A DNA stretch of 64,000 bases from CAVYXF01 sp963772335 (GCA_963772335.1 CAVYXF010000008.1:248001-312000), one strand, 5' to 3'. Numbered from the stretch's first letter, positions 9,951 to 19,540 are shown. The notes: generated by a model not told the origin, from the sequence alone. Made by a program: numbers and translations.

Positions 9951-9984
9951 GCCGAATCCTCGGGAGAGGCGCCTCGGCTTTTCC
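9949..9984 (+). terminator. Probable rho-independent terminator
   Basis: Arms AAGCCGA (9949-9955) and TCGGCTT (9974-9980) enclose a GC-rich loop containing the palindrome GAGGCGCCTC, and are followed by TTCC. The site sits exactly at the stop codon of the flavoprotein gene, between two convergent genes. Confidence 0.5.
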
Positions 9985-9987
9985 GGC

Positions 9988-11286
9988 TCAGTTTCTCAGC
10001 TCGGTAATCGCCTGATAGACGAGCTGCTTGAGCTGCTTGCGATAATAGGCACGGGTGGGGCTGGGGGCCTGGCTCATGTACACCACGGCAATCCTCTCCC
10101 GTGGATCGACCCAGAAATAGGTGCCGCCATATCCGGCCCACATATATTCGCCGGCGGAACCGGGAACGCCGGCGATGCCGTCGGCGAGCCGGACGGCAAA
10201 GCCCAGCCCGAAGGTGTATCCCTTCGTGCCTAGCAGCAGTTCGCCGGGCGCTTGCGGGTTGCTGACGAGCGTGGCCAGATGATCGGAGGTCATCAGCTTG
10301 ACGGTCGACGGACTAAGGATGCGAACGCCGTCGAGCGTCCCGCCGTTCAACATCATTTGGCAGAAGCGTAGATAGTCGCCAGCTGTCGAAACCGCGCCGG
10401 CGCCGCCGGAATCGTTCCCGGGCTCCTTGGTGACATCGATGACGGGGAAGGACTTGCCGCTTGCGGGATCGACGTCGAAGGCGCCTGCCAGCCGCGCTAG
10501 CTTGTCTTGCGGGACCCAGAAGCCGGTGTCATCCATGTGAAGCGGCTTGAACAGGCGTTCCGCCAGATATTGACCTGCCCGCTTGCCAGTCACGGCTTCG
10601 ATGACACGCCCCTGGACATCGACTGCAAGACTATATTCCCAAAGCGTCCCTGGCTGGTTGACGAGCGGAATCTTGGCCAGACGCTCCACCTCTTCGCTGC
10701 CGGTGAGGTCGCGCGCATCGTACTCGATATCCTTCTTCGTTAGGCCAGCCGCGATCATTGCGTCCTTGACCTTCTGGTTCTTGGTTAGCTCACCGTAGGG
10801 AAGGCCCGCAGTATGGCGGAGAAGGTCATGGATCATGATCGGCCGCACCGGCGCAACCTCTCCTTCGGGCGCCGAGACCTGCACGTCCTTGAAGGCCGGC
10901 AGGAACCTCGACAGTGGATCGGTCAACTCGACGAGGCCATCTTCGACCAGCAGCATCAGGCCGACCGACATCAGCGGCTTGGTCATCGAATAGATGCGAA
11001 AGATCGCATCCTCCGGCATCGGCGCATCGGCTTTGGGCGTCAGCGACCCGAAACTGCGCTCGTAGACGAGTTTGCCGTCCCGCGCCACCATCACTACGGC
11101 GCCAGGCAGCTTTTTCTCATCAGTGACCTGTTTGAATGCCTGAGTGATTTTCTCCAGGCGCTCGGACGACATGCCAACGTCTTCAGCAGCGCCCTTGCCT
11201 AGGGTCAGATCACGAGCGTGCGCTGGAAGCGCTGCAAGGACAACGAACGCAAAGGCGGTGAAGACCCCGAGCGGTCTTGAATGCAT
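9988..11286 (-). CDS. Secreted serine hydrolase, class C beta-lactamase-like
   Basis: A 432-residue member of the beta-lactamase/penicillin-binding (AmpC, esterase EstB) superfamily. It has a signal peptide (MHSRPLGVFTAFAFVVLAALPAHA) and the active-site SxxK as SMTK in IFRIYSMTKPLMSVG. The region corresponding to the Tyr motif reads WEYSLAVD, as in the esterase-like branch, and not the strict YxN of lactamases. The C-terminal part has GYTFGLGFAVR and YFWVDPRERIAVVYMSQ. It is likely a periplasmic esterase or D-amino-acid peptidase rather than a resistance enzyme. GGGAGG lies about 6 bases before the ATG. It is convergent with the flavoprotein gene. Confidence 0.85.
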   Translation of the reverse strand: MHSRPLGVFTAFAFVVLAALPAHARDLTLGKGAAEDVGMSSERLEKITQAFKQVTDEKKLPGAVVMVARDGKLVYERSFGSLTPKADAPMPEDAIFRIYSMTKPLMSVGLMLLVEDGLVELTDPLSRFLPAFKDVQVSAPEGEVAPVRPIMIHDLLRHTAGLPYGELTKNQKVKDAMIAAGLTKKDIEYDARDLTGSEEVERLAKIPLVNQPGTLWEYSLAVDVQGRVIEAVTGKRAGQYLAERLFKPLHMDDTGFWVPQDKLARLAGAFDVDPASGKSFPVIDVTKEPGNDSGGAGAVSTAGDYLRFCQMMLNGGTLDGVRILSPSTVKLMTSDHLATLVSNPQAPGELLLGTKGYTFGLGFAVRLADGIAGVPGSAGEYMWAGYGGTYFWVDPRERIAVVYMSQAPSPTRAYYRKQLKQLVYQAITELRN

Positions 11287-11394
11287 GACTGGCCTCCCTG
11301 ATACGTTATAAGTTTACGATAGCCGCAAATTTACCACCTTTTATCCAGGCCCACAGCTCTCACCCGAAAGTTGGGTTCGGTCGGGTAGCGCCAA

Positions 11395-12120
11395 TCACAA
11401 TTGCCCCAGCACGCTCAGGGCATTTTCGCAGGCTGCGCCGAGGGCAGTATTGTCGAAAATGCACCAGCTCTCCTCGACCTCTTCGCTGGCCCGCAGCATC
11501 TGCGCGGCAACGCTCTCCAGCACCTCATCGGAATAGGACGAGTAATACATCCGCGGCGAGCCGTGCAGGCGACGATAGACGAGGCCCGGCCAACCGGCGG
11601 GTTCGCTGGCAAGAGTGACCGGTGCGGGATCGGCAGCCACACGTGCAATTCGAAAGCGCGTCAGCAGCGCGTCAACCTCTTCGGTGAACCAACTGGGATG
11701 GCGCGGCTCGCACACGACATAGCCGACGAAGCGTGCGCGTAAATCGTTGAAGAAGCGCTCGGCGGGGTCGAAGTCGAAGTAGAGGCTCGGTGGGAGCTGC
11801 ACCAGCAATGGCCCAAGCCTTTCGCCGAGCCCTTCAATTTCGGACAGAAATTGCACGAGCGGGTCAAGCGCGCCGACGAGCTTGCGATTATGGGTGATCT
11901 CGCGAGGCAGTTTGACGGCAAACCGGAAGTCTGCCGGGACGCTTGCCGCCCAGCGCAGATAGGTGCTTGGTTTGTGGGAGCGATAGAAGCAGGAGTTGAT
12001 CTCAACGGCGGTCAAGCGCCGGGCATAGCGTTCGAGATGTGAGCCCTGGCCTGGAAATGCGTCGGCGCAATGCGCCGGAATGCTCCACCCCGCCGTTCCG
12101 ATCTTGATGGCGCATCGCAT
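11395..12120 (-). CDS. DUF72 family protein
   Basis: A 241-residue protein of the DUF72 (YecE-like) family, which folds as a TIM barrel and has no settled function. The N-terminal IKIGTAGWSIP, the VEINSCFYRSHKPSTYLRWAASVPADFRFAVKLPREITH block and the YRRLHGSPRMYYSSYS segment are family signatures. I chose the ATG at 12120 because the family motif IGTAGW begins 7 residues later; the open frame continues upstream into the next gene. A second, diverged DUF72 gene lies at 34905-35681. No RNA-processing or metal-binding motif was recognised. Confidence 0.82.
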   Translation of the reverse strand: MRCAIKIGTAGWSIPAHCADAFPGQGSHLERYARRLTAVEINSCFYRSHKPSTYLRWAASVPADFRFAVKLPREITHNRKLVGALDPLVQFLSEIEGLGERLGPLLVQLPPSLYFDFDPAERFFNDLRARFVGYVVCEPRHPSWFTEEVDALLTRFRIARVAADPAPVTLASEPAGWPGLVYRRLHGSPRMYYSSYSDEVLESVAAQMLRASEEVEESWCIFDNTALGAACENALSVLGQL

Positions 12121-12152
12121 AAGACGCCGGGAAGTCTTTCCGTCCGCGATGT

Positions 12153-12683
12153 CTATTCCTTTGCCGCTTTGATGATGTCCTGGAGCATCCGCGAAGCGGT
12201 TTCCGCGTCGTCCTGATTGCTGAAGGTGAAATACATCATCTCTCGTTTCAGCCCGATGATCTTTTTGAGCCGCCGCGCCAGAATTCCGATCAGAGTGTCG
12301 GGGCGATACTCCGTTATGCACCGGCCGAAGCACGAGACCTCAACGTGAACGACATCGCCCTGATCGCATTTATAGGAAATCGTCGTGACGGCATCATGGA
12401 GAGACCTTACTTCCACCTGCATCCCGTTCAGTCGGTTGTTGGCAACGGTCTCGTGGATGTCCGCTATTCTGCGACGGTTATCCCAAATCCATCGGACATC
12501 GACCTCCTTGAATTCGGTCGACTGTTCGCCGTCGCTAAAGCAGTAAAATTTGGCGTGGTGGGCTTCGTAGAACAGCTTGAACTTCATCCTGAGGTCAGCG
12601 TCATCCACCTCGGCAAAGCTCCGCGTCGCAGATAGGAGGATGATTGAGGCTGCGAAGATCGCTGTTCGCAGAGTAGGTTTCAC
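12153..12683 (-). CDS. Secreted hypothetical protein with four cysteines
   Basis: A 176-residue protein with a signal peptide (MKPTLRTAIFAASIILLSATRSFA). The mature part contains KFYCFSDGE, SYKCDQGDV and SCFGRC, so four cysteines could form disulfides in the periplasm. The C-terminal half is basic and helical (ILARRLKKIIGLKREMMYF). The start is GTG, with a G-rich stretch about 9 bases upstream. It lies between the DUF72 and uup genes on the same strand. I do not recognise the family and assign no function. Confidence 0.6.
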   Translation of the reverse strand: MKPTLRTAIFAASIILLSATRSFAEVDDADLRMKFKLFYEAHHAKFYCFSDGEQSTEFKEVDVRWIWDNRRRIADIHETVANNRLNGMQVEVRSLHDAVTTISYKCDQGDVVHVEVSCFGRCITEYRPDTLIGILARRLKKIIGLKREMMYFTFSNQDDAETASRMLQDIIKAAKE

Positions 12684-12795
12684 GCGTGAATGCCCCCCAA
12701 CGCCATCGAGCGCGCAAACATTTCGATCCTGCCATTAAAGCAGCGCCGGCCATTCTGTCAGCCGGAATCGCTCGCAGAGCGTGGGGCGCGCGACA

Positions 12796-14613
12796 TTACC
12801 CGCCCTCGATCTCCTCGCGCAGGATCTCCAGCTCCAGCCATTTCTCCTCCGCCTGAGCGAGCTCGTTCTGGGCAGCGCCAAGCGCAGTGGTGACGTCCGT
12901 AAAGGCATTCGGGTCGCGGCTATAGAGGGTGGGATCCGCCAGCTTGGCCTGCAGGTGGGCGATGTCTTCCTGCAAAGCCGCGATGCGCTTGGGCAGCGTC
13001 TCCAGCGCGTGCTTCTCATTAAAGCTGAGGCGGCGCTTGGATGGTCGCGCCGGCTGCTGGACGGCGGACGTTTCCTTCTCCGCCGCCGCACGCTTGGGCT
13101 GCGGAGCGCCTCGCCCGGCAATATCGGCCCCGCGCTGGGCGAGCATGTCGGAATAGCCGCCGGCATATTCCACCCAGCGCCCATTGCCCTCCGGCACGAT
13201 GACCGCGCTTACCACGCGGTCGAGGAAATCGCGGTCGTGGCTGATCAGCAGCACGGTGCCGGCATACTCGCCGAGCATCTCCTCCAGCACGTCGAGCGTC
13301 TCCAGGTCGAGATCGTTGGTCGGCTCGTCGAGCCCCAGCACATTGGAGGGCTTGGCCAGCGCCCGCGCCAGCATCAGCCGCCCGCGCTCGCCGCCTGAGA
13401 GGGCGCGCAAGGGCGTGCGGATCTGCTCCGGCGCAAACAGGAAATCCTTCATATAGCTGGCGACATGGCGCGACTGGCCGCCGATCGAGACATAGTCGCC
13501 GCGCCCGCCGGTCAGAGCTTCGGCGAGCGTCCAGTCCGGGTCGAGGCTTTCGCGGCTCTGGTCGAGCGTTGCCATTTCGAGGCTCGCCCCGAGGCGCACC
13601 GTGCCGTTATCGGGCGCAAGGCTGCCTGTCAGCATGGAGACGAGCGTGGTCTTGCCGGACCCGTTCGGCCCGACAAAGCCGATCCGGTCGCCGCGCATTA
13701 CCCGGAGCGAAAAATTTTCGACGATCTTGCGTTCACCGAACGCCTTGCTGATGCCCTTTGCCTCGAGAACGAGGCTTGAGGATTTTTCGGCCTGGGCGAG
13801 CGACAGCTGCGCCTTGCCGGCGCTCGCCTTATAATCGCGTCGGGCCTGCCGGAGCGCCGCGAGCTCGGCGACTCGCCGGACATTGCGCTTGCGGCGGGCA
13901 GTGACGCCATAGCGCATCCAGTCCTCTTCCGCCGCGATCTTGCGGGAGAGCTTCTGCTGCTCGACTTCTTCCTGGGCGAGCTGCTCGTCGCGCCAGGCCT
14001 CGAAGCCGGCGAAACCGACGTCGATGCGGCGCGCCTTGCCGCGGTCCAGCCAGACCGTGGCGCGGGAGAGGTTCTGCAGAAAGCGACGGTCATGGCTGAT
14101 GATGATGAGGGCGGAGCGCAGGGAACGCAGATACCCTTCGAGCCATTCGATCGCGGGCAGATCGAGATGGTTGGTCGGCTCGTCGAGCAGCAGAAGGCTT
14201 GGCTCGGGCGCCAGCACCCGGGCGAGCGCAGCGCGGCGGATCTCGCCGCCGGACAGCGTTGCCGGGCTCTCATCGCCCGACAGCCCGAGCTGCTCGAGCA
14301 GATAGCGCGCCTGATGTGGATCGCCCGACGCATCCAGCCCCTCGCGCACATAGTCCAAGGTGGTCGCATAGGCAGAGAGGTCCGGCTCCTGCGGCAGGTA
14401 GCGTACCGTCGCGCCCGGCTGGAAGAAGCGCGTGCCCTTATCGGGCTCGGTGAGCCCGGCTGCGATCTTGAGCAGCGTCGATTTGCCGGAGCCGTTGCGT
14501 CCGACAAGGCAGATGCGCTCGCCCGCCGAAACCGACAGCTCCACGCCTTCAAGGAGCGGGGTGCCGCCGAATGTGAGCGCGATGTCGGAGAGCTGAAGAA
14601 GCGGGGGAGCCAT
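12796..14613 (-). CDS. uup: ABC-F ATPase Uup
   Basis: A soluble protein of 605 residues with two ABC ATPase domains and no membrane segments; ABC-F proteins act at the ribosome, and Uup is linked to 50S handling and to precise excision of transposons. The first domain has Walker A GRNGSGKST, signature LSGGE and Walker B LLLLDEPTNHLD; the second has GPNGSGKTT, LSGGERGR and LGLDEPTNDLD. The linker between them is the charged helical region around AEEDWMRYGVTARRKRNVRR. The C-terminus is a coiled coil (RLSFNEKHALETLPKRIAAL onward) typical of Uup rather than EttA. The ATG at 14613 was chosen because the ATPase domain starts there; the open frame extends 61 residues upstream without homology. Confidence 0.9.
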   Translation of the reverse strand: MAPPLLQLSDIALTFGGTPLLEGVELSVSAGERICLVGRNGSGKSTLLKIAAGLTEPDKGTRFFQPGATVRYLPQEPDLSAYATTLDYVREGLDASGDPHQARYLLEQLGLSGDESPATLSGGEIRRAALARVLAPEPSLLLLDEPTNHLDLPAIEWLEGYLRSLRSALIIISHDRRFLQNLSRATVWLDRGKARRIDVGFAGFEAWRDEQLAQEEVEQQKLSRKIAAEEDWMRYGVTARRKRNVRRVAELAALRQARRDYKASAGKAQLSLAQAEKSSSLVLEAKGISKAFGERKIVENFSLRVMRGDRIGFVGPNGSGKTTLVSMLTGSLAPDNGTVRLGASLEMATLDQSRESLDPDWTLAEALTGGRGDYVSIGGQSRHVASYMKDFLFAPEQIRTPLRALSGGERGRLMLARALAKPSNVLGLDEPTNDLDLETLDVLEEMLGEYAGTVLLISHDRDFLDRVVSAVIVPEGNGRWVEYAGGYSDMLAQRGADIAGRGAPQPKRAAAEKETSAVQQPARPSKRRLSFNEKHALETLPKRIAALQEDIAHLQAKLADPTLYSRDPNAFTDVTTALGAAQNELAQAEEKWLELEILREEIEGG

Positions 14614-14855
14614 TCCGTCTGGCGTTGTTGATGCGGATAGGTCTTCTCTATATGCGTCATCGGCGGGCCGGCGCAACCCGGCAGGCTTTGCACGGACGGG
14701 CTGCTTCGCGGGATGCGGCGGCCGGCTCCTGATCGTTGGCACCCGTAACAATGCGGTAGAATGCGCAAGGCTTGGCGTTGACGGGCCGGCCGTCATCGTG
14801 CGAAGTGCCGCGTCAGGTTGAAGAACATCGTTTCGCTTGCCAGTCGGGGGACCTC

Positions 14856-15695
14856 ATGGGCGGGCCAGTTCATATTGTGGTGCACGTGCCGAAATGCGCC
14901 GGCACGACGATCGAGTCACATTTGCACCGTCATCTCGGCAACGGATTCTGGTCGCCGCCCAAGCGCAGCCGGCAAATCCCGCTGGAAGTGCTCGGCCGCA
15001 AGTACCGGGCCGACCTGCCGACGGATGCGAGCGCCATTCGGGCGGTCTCGGGCCATTTTATCGGCGCCTCGATCGAAAAACTGTTTCCCGATCGGCCCCT
15101 CCACCGCTCCGTCCTACTCCGCAATCCCGCCGACCTTGTGCTCTCCTGGTACAATTACCGAATGATGCGTTATCAGGCGGCCGGCAAGTCGCCTTATGCC
15201 TTTTCGGTGCATCTCAATTCCATGCCGCCCGATTCGGTTGCACATTTTCTGCTCGAGCGCTGGTTCGAGCTGCCCTGGTGGCAAATCGCCCGGCTGGGGC
15301 ACTCGCAGAAGATCGCGCTGCTGGACGGAATGTTCAGCCAATTCGATGTGGTCGGCGACATCCGCGACTGCGACGCGCTGATTGCCCAGATTTCGAAGTC
15401 GCTCGGGATACCGGAGACGGCGGATCGCCGGAACACCAGCGGCGGCTGGCGGGAAAAAGTGAGCTGGACGCCTCTGCAGTATGAAGAGCTGAGCGACGCC
15501 GAGCGCCTGGTTCTGCAGGCGCGCACGCGGCTCGACCAGTATCTCTGGCGCCGATGGGCTTTGCGGGAGGAGGTTGCGTTGCCGCCGCAGGAGATTGCGC
15601 CCTTTGTGCGCAGCGAGCTCCGGCGCCCGTATTACGAGATCCTGCGCAGAACTCACCGCGCCCGCACAACAAAGCCCGTGGCGCAGGCGGGTTAG
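14856..15695 (+). CDS. Sulfotransferase-like protein
   Basis: A 279-residue protein with the two PAPS-binding signatures of sulfotransferases: an N-terminal 5'-phosphosulfate loop VHVPKCAGTTIESHLHRHL and a 3'-phosphate motif RSVLLRNPADLVLSWYNYR. It would transfer sulfate from PAPS to a sugar or other hydroxyl acceptor. The ATG at 14856 is preceded by CGGGGG and places the P-loop about 12 residues in, as usual for cytosolic members. No signal anchor is visible. It is followed on the same strand by the remains of a polysaccharide pyruvyl transferase gene, so a role in decorating an exported glycan is plausible but inferred. Confidence 0.75.
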   Translation: MGGPVHIVVHVPKCAGTTIESHLHRHLGNGFWSPPKRSRQIPLEVLGRKYRADLPTDASAIRAVSGHFIGASIEKLFPDRPLHRSVLLRNPADLVLSWYNYRMMRYQAAGKSPYAFSVHLNSMPPDSVAHFLLERWFELPWWQIARLGHSQKIALLDGMFSQFDVVGDIRDCDALIAQISKSLGIPETADRRNTSGGWREKVSWTPLQYEELSDAERLVLQARTRLDQYLWRRWALREEVALPPQEIAPFVRSELRRPYYEILRRTHRARTTKPVAQAG

Positions 15696-15726
15696 GAGCG
15701 CTATCGCATCGGCAGCGAGGTCCCCC

Positions 15727-16267
15727 ATGGTTCTGCAAAATGCGCGCGCTCTTCAGAGCGAAGTAAGCGCTAGTGCGACTGCCGCCTCTCTCCAACGCCG
15801 GGCCGTTCTGCTCAATGATGCGTCCTATGCAGCACATCATGGCTGCCGGCGCGTTGGAGCCGCGATCGAGCACGGCTTGGCGAAGCACGGCATCACCATT
15901 ACGGCCTCTACGCATGCAGAGGGCGCTCGACAGCGGACAGATGATGGCGCCCGATGCGGACACCTACCTCTCGACTTTGATGGGCTGCGCATCCCATATC
16001 ACCGGCCGCTATCACGCGGTCTGCTTCTCGATCGCGACCGCGACACCGTTTCGGGCGCTCTCCTCCAATAGTCACAAGATTGAAGCGCTCCTGGATGACG
16101 TCGGTCTCGATCCGAGGCATATCAGCCCCACGGTTGCTGATGCGGCAGGCTCGCCGATCATGCCTTTCAGCGATGGGGAGAGGGAGCGGATCACCGCCTG
16201 GAACGCAATGGCGCGGGCGAGCATCGATGCCGTGTTCTCAGCGGTAGCGGGCCTTCTCGACAGATAG
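15727..16267 (+). pseudogene. Polysaccharide pyruvyl transferase remnant with internal deletion
   Basis: Two pieces of one family in different frames. From the ATG at 15727 (GAGG upstream), one frame reads RRAVLLNDASYAAHHGCRRVGAAIEHGLAKHG, which resembles the N-terminus of pyruvyl transferase (WcaK/CsaB-type) proteins. From about 15910 another frame reads APDADTYLSTLMGC, then ITGRYHAVCFSIATATPFRAL and SSNSHKIEALLDDVGL, the C-terminal family signature, ending in TAG at 16267. Family members are usually 300-400 residues; only about 180 codons remain, so roughly the middle half is gone and the frame is changed. The 3' end overlaps the convergent ELM1-like gene by 30 bases. Identification rests on motif memory, not a search. 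Confidence 0.6.
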
Positions 16268-17389
16268 CGCCTCCGGCGGCGACGCCATGTCGGCTCTCAT
16301 CGCCTGCCAGTCAAGCACCGGCGCAAGCCCATCCCACAAGGTCTTCGACCAGCAGGTCCGCAAGGGCACCACACCCTCCACGGATAGGGGGGTGCCGTCC
16401 CAAGCTGATAGGTCGACGATCCTCAATAGGCCGGCTGCGGCGAGATGATTGAGGAAACTGGTCACGCGCTTTGAGGTCGGCATCTGGCCATCATGCAGCG
16501 CCAGCACCCGCGCCCCGCTGGCAACCGCATCGGAAACCATCGATATGCTCTCGGCGGTCACGAACACGGCATCCGCCGAAGCGATTTCCGGCACGATGTC
16601 CCGCCGGTCGCCGCGGCCGAAGAGGAAGAGCTCATAGTCAGGACCCGTCTCGTGCGAAAGGGTTTGTGCGATGATGGTCTCCCCCGCCGCTCCGGTCCGA
16701 GGCGAGGTGCTGACCGTGAGCGAGGCCCCATGCTCGATGGCCGTCGCGATGGTTGCAGCTAAGCAGCGCTGCCAGAAGCCATCCTCATAGCGGATCACGC
16801 TCTGCGCATTGCCGCCGAGCAGCAGGCAAATCTTGCGGATCTTCGTATCGCTCATTTTTCCCCCGTGGCTCGAAAGCCTGACACGGGTTGGCGCGACGGC
16901 GATCGCCACCTCCGCTCCCTGCGCTCTATCGCCAGGATGAGCGATAGCGGCGGAGAAGAACCGCCGCGATATGCGCTTGGGCGTGCCGAGATGAATGGCG
17001 GGGATTTGCAGGAAACAGCCGAGAAACGCGCCTTGCGCCTCACCGCGCCCCAGCGTGGAGACGACCGTGATGGGTCGGCCCTCGCCAACAAAATGGCCGG
17101 AAAAGAGCAGCCGCTGCAGTGTCCGCCGCACGGGCGGCGTCCGGAGGAAGGGAAATCGGCTTACGGCCGCCAAAACAGTTTTGACCAAAGGGACCACAAT
17201 ATTCCCGCGCAAGTGAAGCGGGGCGATCTCGACGCGGGCATGCAGCTTTTCCGACAGGAGATTGCCGATTGCCAGCACATTGGCGAAGTCGCCCCTCTTG
17301 GGGTCCTCGATAACGATGATGCTGGCTTCGGGCTGCGGCGATGTCCGAAGTCCTTCGGGCTGAAGTGAATCAAGCACTTGCTGAGACAT
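16238..17389 (-). CDS. ELM1-family (GT-B-like) protein
   Basis: A 383-residue protein resembling the bacterial ELM1 family (named after plant mitochondrial fission ELM1), which has a glycosyltransferase-B-like layout but unknown activity. Supporting segments are ICLLLGGNAQSV with RYEDGFW, SLTVSTSPRTGAAG, and DAVFVTAESISMVSDAVASG, which correspond to the conserved GG, TSRRTP and TADS-N/S-MISEA blocks. I placed the start at the ATG at 17389; the upstream open frame extension is poor. It sits tail to tail with the pyruvyl transferase remnant and near the sulfotransferase gene, which hints at glycan metabolism. The family call is moderate. Confidence 0.6.
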   Translation of the reverse strand: MSQQVLDSLQPEGLRTSPQPEASIIVIEDPKRGDFANVLAIGNLLSEKLHARVEIAPLHLRGNIVVPLVKTVLAAVSRFPFLRTPPVRRTLQRLLFSGHFVGEGRPITVVSTLGRGEAQGAFLGCFLQIPAIHLGTPKRISRRFFSAAIAHPGDRAQGAEVAIAVAPTRVRLSSHGGKMSDTKIRKICLLLGGNAQSVIRYEDGFWQRCLAATIATAIEHGASLTVSTSPRTGAAGETIIAQTLSHETGPDYELFLFGRGDRRDIVPEIASADAVFVTAESISMVSDAVASGARVLALHDGQMPTSKRVTSFLNHLAAAGLLRIVDLSAWDGTPLSVEGVVPLRTCWSKTLWDGLAPVLDWQAMRADMASPPEALSVEKARYR

Positions 17390-17930
17390 GGCCGGCTCCG
17401 ACAAGCTGAAAGCGTTTGCTAGCCGAAAGCCCACCCGCACACCAGCGGAACTTGCGCCGGAATAATATAGCAGTGCCTGGGGACGAGAAGCGAAACGGAA
17501 GGCTGGCCGCCGATGCGACTTGCGCATAGCCGGGTGCTGGCGCTTAGTCCGCCCCGCTGCGGCCACCGGGTTGCCGCCTGATCCGCGATCCCGACATATT
17601 ACCGCAAATTTTCTGCGCTATTCAGGAGAAAGCAAGGTGCGATCCCTTGTCCTTGTGGATGTGATTCACGCCTTGCCTACAGCGATCGCGACGATGGCCG
17701 CCCAGCCAGCACAGTCTCATATGCGGAGTCGCTGCCGGGCCTGATCGGTCCATCTTGCGGCCCTGCGCCGAGCCGATCCGCGCGGGCGCTCGATGCCATT
17801 CCGGAGCAAGGGATGCCTCTTTTTTTCAGTAACATAAACTCTTGCTCCCGCTTTGCAGCTTCTAATCAAGGCGCAAAAATGGTAAAGTTTTGACATAAAC
17901 TTGACCTAACCTACATCGAAGGACACTCTA
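17390..17930. other. Intergenic region upstream of the peptide-binding protein gene
   Basis: No convincing gene is present. The last 120 bases are AT-rich, with a T run near 17818 and a TTGACA at 17890-17895, and they contain two similar stretches, ACATAAACTCTTG (17832) and ACATAAACTTGAC (17893), which could be a regulator site or duplicated promoter sequence. No good -10 lies 16-18 bases after the TTGACA. The segment carries the promoters for both divergent neighbours by position. Confidence 0.4.
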
Positions 17931-19508
17931 ATGTTTCGACGCCTCGGCCTCGGACTGAGCCTTGCTGTTTGCCTTTCGTCATGGAGTGTGCACGCCGAAA
18001 CGTTCCGCTATGCATTTCGTATCGATCCTGCTTCCCTCGATCCGCAGGCAATTGCGGAGACTTTCACCCTTTCCTGGCTCGGACAAATTTATGAGCCGCT
18101 GGTTGGACGCGGTCCACAGCTGGAGCTGGTTCCGGCGCTGGCAACGAAATGGGAGCAGCCCGATCCGCTGACCTGGCGCTTCACCCTTCGCCCGGGCGTC
18201 AAATTCCAGGGCGGCGAGCCATTCAGCGCGGACGATGTGATCTTCACCATCGAGCGTGTAAAGATGGAAGGCTCCGATATGGGCTACACCGTCAATTCGG
18301 TGAAGGGGATCAAGAAGATCGACGACCTCACGGTCGATATGATCCTGGAGAAGCCAAACCCGATCCTGCCCTACCAAATCACCTCCACCTACATGATGAG
18401 CAAGGCTTGGGCGGAGAAGAACGGCGCTGGCAAACCCTCAAGTGTCAAGGCCAAGGTGGAGAATTTCGCCTCCACCAACACCAACGGCACCGGCCCCTTC
18501 AAGATCAAGTCGCGTCAGGCGGGCGTTCGCAGTGTGCTCGAGCCGTTTGACGGCTGGTGGGGTGCCTCGAACAAGGAGCACAATCTCACCGAGGTGATCT
18601 TCACCCCGATCCAGGCGGATGCAACGCGCGTTGCCGCGCTCCTCTCCGGCGAGGTGGACATGGTCTACCCCGTCCCGCAGCAGGACGTCGCCCGCATCAA
18701 GTCCGGTGGCAAGTTCGATGTGCTGCAGGGCACGGAGCTGCGCACGATCTTTCTAAATATGGACCAGCAGCGCGAGGAGCTTCTGGACAGCAATATCAAG
18801 GGCAAGAACCCGCTGAAGGATCTGCGCGTCCGCAAGGCCATCTATCAGGCGATCGATATCGAGGCGATCAAGGACCGCATCATGGGCGGCAGCTCGCACA
18901 TCGCCGGCATCATGGTTGCCAAGGGCATCACCGGCTATGACGCAAAGCTCGACACCCGCTTCCCCTTCGATGTCGAGGCCTCGAAGAAACTGCTTACCGA
19001 AGCGGGTTACCCGGACGGCTTCGAGATGGGCATGGATTGCCCGAACGACCGCTATGTCAATGACGAGAAGATCTGCCAGGCGGTCGTCGGCATGCTCGCG
19101 AGGATAGGGATCAAGGTCAATCTGCTCGCCCAAACCCGCACCAAATATTTCGAGAAAATCCTCGCCCGCAACACGACCTTCTCCCTGCTCGGCTGGCAGC
19201 CGCTCAGCTATGACGCGCACTCAACCTTCCAGGAGACCACGCAAACGCCCGCCGGCAAGTCGGGCACCTACAATGTCGGCAATTACTCCAATCCGAAGAT
19301 CGATGAGCTGATTGGTGCGATGGAGACCGAAACCGACCCGGCGAAACGGCAGGCGATCATCTCGGAGGCGCTGACCCTGGAGAAGACCGATATCGCCCAC
19401 ATTCCGCTGCATCAGGCGGCGCTCTCCTGGGGCGTGCGCAAAGGCGTCTCGCTTACGCAGAAGGCGGACGACGTTCTCGAGCTGAAATGGGTGAAGGTCG
19501 AGAAATAA
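17931..19508 (+). CDS. Peptide/nickel-type ABC transporter substrate-binding protein
   Basis: A periplasmic SBP_bac_5 (DppA/OppA-like) binding protein of 525 residues. It has a signal peptide (MFRRLGLGLSLAVCLSSWSVHA), then RYAFRIDPASLDPQAI, WEQPDPLTWRFTLRPGVKFQGGEPFSADDV and the internal KDLRVRKAIYQAIDIEAI, all family landmarks. It would deliver an oligopeptide or similar solute to the permease pair encoded at 21175-23097. AAGGA stands 8 bases before the ATG. An insertion sequence and a dispersed repeat now lie between this gene and the rest of its operon, so co-transcription with the permeases is doubtful. Confidence 0.92.
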   Translation: MFRRLGLGLSLAVCLSSWSVHAETFRYAFRIDPASLDPQAIAETFTLSWLGQIYEPLVGRGPQLELVPALATKWEQPDPLTWRFTLRPGVKFQGGEPFSADDVIFTIERVKMEGSDMGYTVNSVKGIKKIDDLTVDMILEKPNPILPYQITSTYMMSKAWAEKNGAGKPSSVKAKVENFASTNTNGTGPFKIKSRQAGVRSVLEPFDGWWGASNKEHNLTEVIFTPIQADATRVAALLSGEVDMVYPVPQQDVARIKSGGKFDVLQGTELRTIFLNMDQQREELLDSNIKGKNPLKDLRVRKAIYQAIDIEAIKDRIMGGSSHIAGIMVAKGITGYDAKLDTRFPFDVEASKKLLTEAGYPDGFEMGMDCPNDRYVNDEKICQAVVGMLARIGIKVNLLAQTRTKYFEKILARNTTFSLLGWQPLSYDAHSTFQETTQTPAGKSGTYNVGNYSNPKIDELIGAMETETDPAKRQAIISEALTLEKTDIAHIPLHQAALSWGVRKGVSLTQKADDVLELKWVKVEK

Positions 19509-19540
19509 AGCAGGATGATTTTATCCGGAGTTGCCTCCCC

